Below, piece after piece: positions 60,064 through 64,000 of a stretch of 64,000 nt of DNA (its first letter is position 1; every line of letters starts with the position of its first letter). The position numbers were made by a program, and so were the translations under genes. Origin of the DNA: a candidate division KSB1 bacterium (lineage in GTDB: Bacteria > Zhuqueibacterota > Zhuqueibacteria > Zhuqueibacterales > Zhuqueibacteraceae). The stretch spans positions 61,036 to 125,035 of the forward strand of contig JAPDQB010000013.1 in NCBI GenBank assembly GCA_034506175.1, in the 5' to 3' direction. The notes below the pieces were generated by a model, which saw only the letters and a list, made by a program, of their open reading frames with translations, searched no databases and was not told where the DNA came from.

Positions 60064-61647
60064 TCACACCCACGTCTTCCGCCACAACAATCCCAATGAT
60101 CCCGCTACACCACGCAGGCGGGCGAAAAGAGAGCGGCTGAATTGCGCCTCGGCAAAGCGATTGAGCTGCTGCAACAAATTCGCATCGTAACGAAACCACC
60201 ACGGTTTACGCACGAACGTGATGGGATCGACGTCGAGGTATTTGGTGCGGGTCATTTCCAACAAGCCGTCGCGGCCATGAGTGCGGCCGTAGCCGCTGGC
60301 TTTGGCGCCGCCGTGAGGGACTTCGCAGGCGCCGACGTGGCTCACGGCATCGTTGATCAACACCGCGCCGGTTTCAATCCGTTGCGCCAACTCGCGGCCG
60401 CGTTTCACATCGTTCGTCCAGATGCTCGCGGCGAGGCCGTGCGGCGTGGCATTGGCAAGTTCAATCGCTTTCTCCACGTCGCGCACCGGCACGATCGGCA
60501 GCAGCGGACCGAAAGTTTCCTCTTGTAAAACCTTCATCGTCGGATTCACCTTCACAACAACCGTCGGCTCAAAAAAGAGCGGGCCGAGATCCGGGCGACG
60601 CTTGCCGCCGCAAAGAACCGTCGCGCCTTTGACGATGGCATCGTTGAGCTGCGATTCCAACGCCGCCACTTGCCGCTCGCGAATCATCGGACCAACATCC
60701 GTGTCAGGATGGCTTCCCGGGCCGAGGCGCAGGCGTTTGACTTTTTCGACAACTTTGGTGACGAACGCATCGTAAATTTCCTGCTCGACAAAAACTCGTT
60801 TCACCGCGACACAGCTTTGGCCGCAGTTCATGAAGCGTGCCCAAATCGCGCCGCTGGCAGCGTGTTCAAGATCGGCGTCGCGCAGGACGAGCATCGGATC
60901 GCTGCCGCCCAATTCCATGACCACCGGTATCAGCTTTTCTGCTGCTGCCGCTGCAACTTTTTTCCCCGTCGCCGTGCTGCCGGTGAAAACAATTTTGTTG
61001 ACTTCACTCGCCGCCAGGGCCGCGCCGGTGCTGCCATCACCGACCACGACTTGAAAAACGCCGTCGGGTAATCCGGCTTCACGAAAAAGTTTTTGCATTT
61101 CCAAGGCAATCGTGGGTGTAAATTCGGAGGGTTTCATCACGACGGCATTTCCCGCAATCAGCGCAGCGAGGGTTCCGCTGAGCGGCAGCATGAGCGGATA
61201 ATTCCACGGGGAGATGATGCCGACGACGCCGAGCGGCTCATGAGCCACATAACCGCGCCGCATTATCAGCGCGATGTTTTCGTGCGGCAATCTTTTCGTG
61301 CGCAGCCAAACCGGCGCGTAGCGCAGATAAAATTTGAGCAAATCGAGGCTGACGATGACTTCTGCAACCAACGCTTCGGCCACCGGTTTGCCGTTTTCGC
61401 GCGTGATCAAGGCTGCGACTTCCATCCGGCGCTCAAACAAAAGGTCGAAGAATTTTCGCAACGGGGCGAAACGATCTTTGATGGGCAAAGCGCCCCAGCT
61501 TTTCTGCGCCGCGTGCGCTGTCGCCACCGCTTCATGAACTTGCTGCGGCGTCGCGCTGTCGTATTCCTGCCAAACTTCGCCGGTGGCAGGATCGAGGGAC
61601 TGGACTTTGGTTTGAACCTGCGCGCCTGAGGAAAAGGGTTGTATCAT
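60064..61647 (-). CDS. Aldehyde dehydrogenase (second copy)
   Basis: A 527-residue aldehyde dehydrogenase. General base in VVMELGGSDP (about 245), catalytic Cys in NCGQSCVAV (about 279), cofactor site FTGSTATGKK. It has a longer C-terminus (about 485-527) than the copy at 1467-2927 and differs throughout, so it is not a recent duplicate. It resembles succinate-semialdehyde or broad-range dehydrogenases. It lies after fabF on the same strand. Confidence 0.87.
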   Translation of the reverse strand: MIQPFSSGAQVQTKVQSLDPATGEVWQEYDSATPQQVHEAVATAHAAQKSWGALPIKDRFAPLRKFFDLLFERRMEVAALITRENGKPVAEALVAEVIVSLDLLKFYLRYAPVWLRTKRLPHENIALIMRRGYVAHEPLGVVGIISPWNYPLMLPLSGTLAALIAGNAVVMKPSEFTPTIALEMQKLFREAGLPDGVFQVVVGDGSTGAALAASEVNKIVFTGSTATGKKVAAAAAEKLIPVVMELGGSDPMLVLRDADLEHAASGAIWARFMNCGQSCVAVKRVFVEQEIYDAFVTKVVEKVKRLRLGPGSHPDTDVGPMIRERQVAALESQLNDAIVKGATVLCGGKRRPDLGPLFFEPTVVVKVNPTMKVLQEETFGPLLPIVPVRDVEKAIELANATPHGLAASIWTNDVKRGRELAQRIETGAVLINDAVSHVGACEVPHGGAKASGYGRTHGRDGLLEMTRTKYLDVDPITFVRKPWWFRYDANLLQQLNRFAEAQFSRSLFARLRGVAGSLGLLWRKTWV

Positions 61648-61682
61648 CCTTGTTCCAATTATAAATTGAAAATTTAAAATTT

Positions 61683-62951
61683 TCAATTTTTTGTTGTTTC
61701 GTTTTCATATTTTCCCAACGCCAGCACCGCATTGGTGCCGCCAAAACCAAAGCCGTTGGAAAGGGCATGGCGCATCGAAACCGGCCGCGGCTTGTTGGCA
61801 ACGTGATTGAGATCGCATTCGGGATCGACGTTGTCCAAATTGATCGTCGGCGGCAGCATTTGATGATACAACGCCATCGCGGTGTAGGCCGCTTCCACCG
61901 CGCCGGCGGCGCCGAGCAGATGACCGGTCATTGATTTGGTCGAGCTGACCGCGACGTTTTTGGTATGCTCGCCCAAGACCGCTCTGATGGCGGAGGTTTC
62001 GGCTTTGTCGCCGAGCGGAGTGGAGGTGGCATGCGCGTTGATGTAACCGATGTCTTGCGGTTTGAGGCCGGCATCGACCAGGGCCATGCGCATCGCCAAG
62101 GCCGCGCCTTTGCCGTCTTCCGGCGGCGTGGTGATGTGAAAGGCATCCGAAGAAGCGCCGGCGCCGCAAACTTCCGCCCAGATGCGGGCGCCGCGGGCCT
62201 GCGCGCGGTCTTTTCTTTCCAAAATCAAAATGCCAGCGCCCTCGCCAATCACAAAACCGTCGCGCGCCAGATCAAAGGGCCGGCTGGCGGCGCGCGGATG
62301 CTCATTGTTCCGCGACAGCGCTTTCGCCGCCGCAAACGCTGCGATGCCGATGTCCGTAATCGCCGCTTCGGAGCCGCCGACGATCATCACCTCCATAAAA
62401 CCTTGACGAAGCAGCATCAACCCATCCATGATCGCATGCGCGCCGGTAGCGCAGGCCGAGACGGTGGCGTAATTGACGCCGTTGGTGTTGTAACGAATCG
62501 CCAGCAACCCCGCGGCGATGTTTGTGATCGTGGCCGGGACGAAAAACGGCGAGACGCGGCGCGGGCCTTTTTCAATCAAGTTGCGCGCGTTTTCCATGAA
62601 CGTTTCAAGGCCGCCCATGCCGGAGCCGACGACGATGCCGGTTTTTTCTTTGGGCAAATCTTTCGGCTTGAGTCCGGCGTCGGCCATCGCCGCATCGGCG
62701 GCGGCGACCGCAAAATGCGTGTAGCGATCGTAGTGCCGGACTTCTTTCGGATCCATGTAATTGCTCGGATCAAAATTCTTCACTTCGCCGCCGAAACGTG
62801 TCGGCAGGGCGGAGGCATCAAAGCGCTGAATGGTGTCGATTCCCGAGCGGCCCTCCATCAGCGCGCGCCAGTTTTCCTCCACTGTCAGGCCCAAGGGGGT
62901 GATCAAACCGATACCTGTAATAACCACAGCATGATTCGACGACATTGGCAT
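61683..62951 (-). CDS. fabF: 3-oxoacyl-ACP synthase II
   Basis: A 422-residue condensing enzyme that extends acyl chains with malonyl-ACP. The Cys-His-His set is visible: SACATG (Cys about 167), NAHATSTPLGD (His about 307) and KSMTGHLLGAAG (Lys 339, His 344). I use ATG 62951; a second ATG two codons on is also possible. The upstream open frame extends into the divergent promoter region. Other fab genes are absent here, so it is a stand-alone copy. Confidence 0.92.
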   Translation of the reverse strand: MPMSSNHAVVITGIGLITPLGLTVEENWRALMEGRSGIDTIQRFDASALPTRFGGEVKNFDPSNYMDPKEVRHYDRYTHFAVAAADAAMADAGLKPKDLPKEKTGIVVGSGMGGLETFMENARNLIEKGPRRVSPFFVPATITNIAAGLLAIRYNTNGVNYATVSACATGAHAIMDGLMLLRQGFMEVMIVGGSEAAITDIGIAAFAAAKALSRNNEHPRAASRPFDLARDGFVIGEGAGILILERKDRAQARGARIWAEVCGAGASSDAFHITTPPEDGKGAALAMRMALVDAGLKPQDIGYINAHATSTPLGDKAETSAIRAVLGEHTKNVAVSSTKSMTGHLLGAAGAVEAAYTAMALYHQMLPPTINLDNVDPECDLNHVANKPRPVSMRHALSNGFGFGGTNAVLALGKYENETTKN

Positions 62952-63111
62952 GTTGCTTTCATTAGTTTGATGGCAAAAATCATGTTTCATAATGATAACA
63001 ACCGAAAAACAAAGATGCAAGCGGAAAAGCATTTGCCAAATTCGGCAAAATGTTCTAAATTTTCCATGATTGACTTGCAACGAAAAGAGAACGGCAACGG
63101 AAAAAAGTTCC

Positions 63112-63729
63112 ATGAACGAATATTACACGATCATGGCGCCGGTTGAAGTCGAATTCAAGATCAAAGACTCAACTTTCATCGCGTTTCTCCGCGCGGTCGC
63201 TTCCCGGCAGGAGGCTGAAACTTGCATCAGCGAGCGCAGCCGGCAATTCCATGACGCCACGCACAATTGCTATGCCTTTCGCGTCGGCTTTGATAATCAC
63301 CTCGTCGCAAAATCAAGCGACGCCGGCGAACCAGCGGGCACTGCCGGGCGGCCGATTTTGCGGGCGTTGGAACGGCGGCATTTGACCAACCTCGCGGCGG
63401 TGGTGACGCGTTATTTTGGGGGAACGAAACTGGGTACTGGAGGATTGATTCGCGCTTACGGCGGCGCCGTCGCGGCAGCGATTGGGCAGGCGGCTTTGAC
63501 GCCGATTTTCCCGCAACCGGTGTTGCGTTTGCGTTATGCCTATGCCCAAAGCGCGGCAGTACAAAAAATTTTGCGTCTCGTCGCCGCCGAAGTGCGGCAG
63601 GTAAATTTTGGCAGCGAGGTTTCGCAGGTGATTGCCGTGCGGGCGCAGCGCGCCGAAGAAACGCAACGGCTTTTGCACGAAGCCTGCGCCGGTAAAATCG
63701 TTATCGAAATTTTGCAGCACGTGCCATAA
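63112..63729 (+). CDS. YigZ/IMPACT family protein
   Basis: A 205-residue UPF0029 protein. The family motifs are GEPAGTAGRPIL (about 72-83) and VVTRYFGGTKLGTGGLIRAYGGA (about 96 on), with a C-terminal ferredoxin-like subdomain. Eukaryotic IMPACT regulates Gcn2; the bacterial role is linked to translation but not settled. It is divergent from fabF across a 160-base gap. Confidence 0.88.
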   Translation: MNEYYTIMAPVEVEFKIKDSTFIAFLRAVASRQEAETCISERSRQFHDATHNCYAFRVGFDNHLVAKSSDAGEPAGTAGRPILRALERRHLTNLAAVVTRYFGGTKLGTGGLIRAYGGAVAAAIGQAALTPIFPQPVLRLRYAYAQSAAVQKILRLVAAEVRQVNFGSEVSQVIAVRAQRAEETQRLLHEACAGKIVIEILQHVP

Positions 63730-63748
63730 CAATGTGACGAATTTTTAC

Positions 63749-63777
63749 TTGACTTTGAAAAAAATACGAAGTATTTT
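63749..63777 (+). promoter_or_regulatory. Sigma-70-like promoter downstream of yigZ
   Basis: TTGACT (63749-63754) and TATTTT (63772-63777), 17 bases apart, identical in hexamers and spacing to the promoter at 14025. The DNA that follows has GTAGCC-TAAG-GGGCTGC near 63811-63827, a likely hairpin, so the transcript may carry a structured leader or be a small RNA. Confidence 0.5.
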
Positions 63778-63943
63778 ATAACGTTCAAGGTAGGGGTTGG
63801 GCCGGATGGGTAGCCTAAGGGGCTGCGTAAAATTAAGTTGGCATTAATCATTCTTAATAGTACCAAAATGATCTTAACTTGACAATGTTAGCTTAAATTC
63901 TTGAAAACAGAGGACATGTGTACACCGAGGACAAACGTCCATC

Positions 63944-63972
63944 TTGAATTTATATTTCTATTTTTGTATATT
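63944..63972 (+). promoter_or_regulatory. Second promoter-like site at the window end
   Basis: TTGAAT (63944-63949) and TATATT (63967-63972) with 17-base spacing, followed by an ATG at 63979. GAGCATG and CATGCTC around that ATG form a 7-bp hairpin. A gene may begin here but only seven codons lie in the window. Confidence 0.35.
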
Positions 63973-64000
63973 AAGAGCATGGAAAGAAAACATGCTCATG

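Overview
The window looks like chromosomal DNA of a Gram-negative-type, moderately GC-rich bacterium. Cell-envelope genes point that way: Mpl murein-peptide recycling ligase, FtsE and FtsX, a Wzi-like outer-membrane barrel, lipoproteins and many signal peptides. A UbiA-type prenyltransferase of the geranylgeranylglycerol-phosphate kind, a PDZ-plus-SpoIIE phosphatase, GAF/PAS kinases and many short dispersed palindromes resemble genomes of the FCB superphylum and its uncultured relatives (for example KSB1-like lineages). That placement is inference; no rRNA, tRNA or marker was available to confirm it. No CRISPR array, prophage or tRNA gene was found.

Layout. 1-2.9 kb: minus-strand glutamine-synthetase-like and aldehyde dehydrogenase pair (amine or polyamine catabolism). 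3.2-5.9 kb: a three-gene minus-strand unit of a small protein, a C39-like cysteine peptidase and a membrane-anchored NACHT NTPase with a DUF1566 (lectin/FGE-like) C-terminus. This is the best candidate here for an undescribed system. 6-13.9 kb: minus-strand run pdxA, SAM methyltransferase, an AT-rich accessory patch (tiny ORF, DNA methyltransferase, DUF4926-like), ftsE, two family-2 glycosyltransferases and a PHP-domain protein. 14.1-24.4 kb: plus-strand genes for an M20 amidohydrolase, prenyltransferase, Dtd, Maf, RodZ-like, a thioredoxin-like protein, a decayed RelE-like pair, mpl, an R3H protein, a flippase-like membrane protein and an exported protein. 24.5-29.6 kb: minus-strand PDZ-bifunctional-nuclease protein, RlmD-like methylase, M24 peptidase and LarA-like protein.

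30-38.3 kb: truncated receiver gene with two hairpins, radical SAM/SPASM enzyme, Wzi-like barrel, ftsX (23 kb from ftsE), a PL11-like lipoprotein and a GT39-type membrane transferase. 38.4-44.6 kb: AT-richer signalling island with a membrane-tethered receiver, a histidine kinase, a lone receiver, a receiver-GAF-GAF-PAS kinase and a zinc-ribbon Nudix hydrolase. 45-51.6 kb: DUF2339 protein, YtcJ-like amidohydrolase, cytochrome P450, a degenerate SNase-like protein and an internally deleted Rpn-family gene. 51.95-53.9 kb: an IS1380-type insertion sequence with visible inverted ends. 53.9-63.7 kb: TIM-barrel hydrolase, PHP-zinc-ribbon protein, PDZ/SpoIIE phosphatase, a DUF4258-like/DUF2283 pair, YceH, a second aldehyde dehydrogenase, FabF and a YigZ protein. 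The last 250 bases hold two good sigma-70-like promoters.

The most distinctive genome-scale signal is short palindromic and word-repeat DNA that not only fills gaps but runs into reading frames: inside the PHP gene, at the N-terminus of the Wzi-like gene, at the C-terminus of the small protein next to the C39 gene, and inside the SAM methyltransferase.
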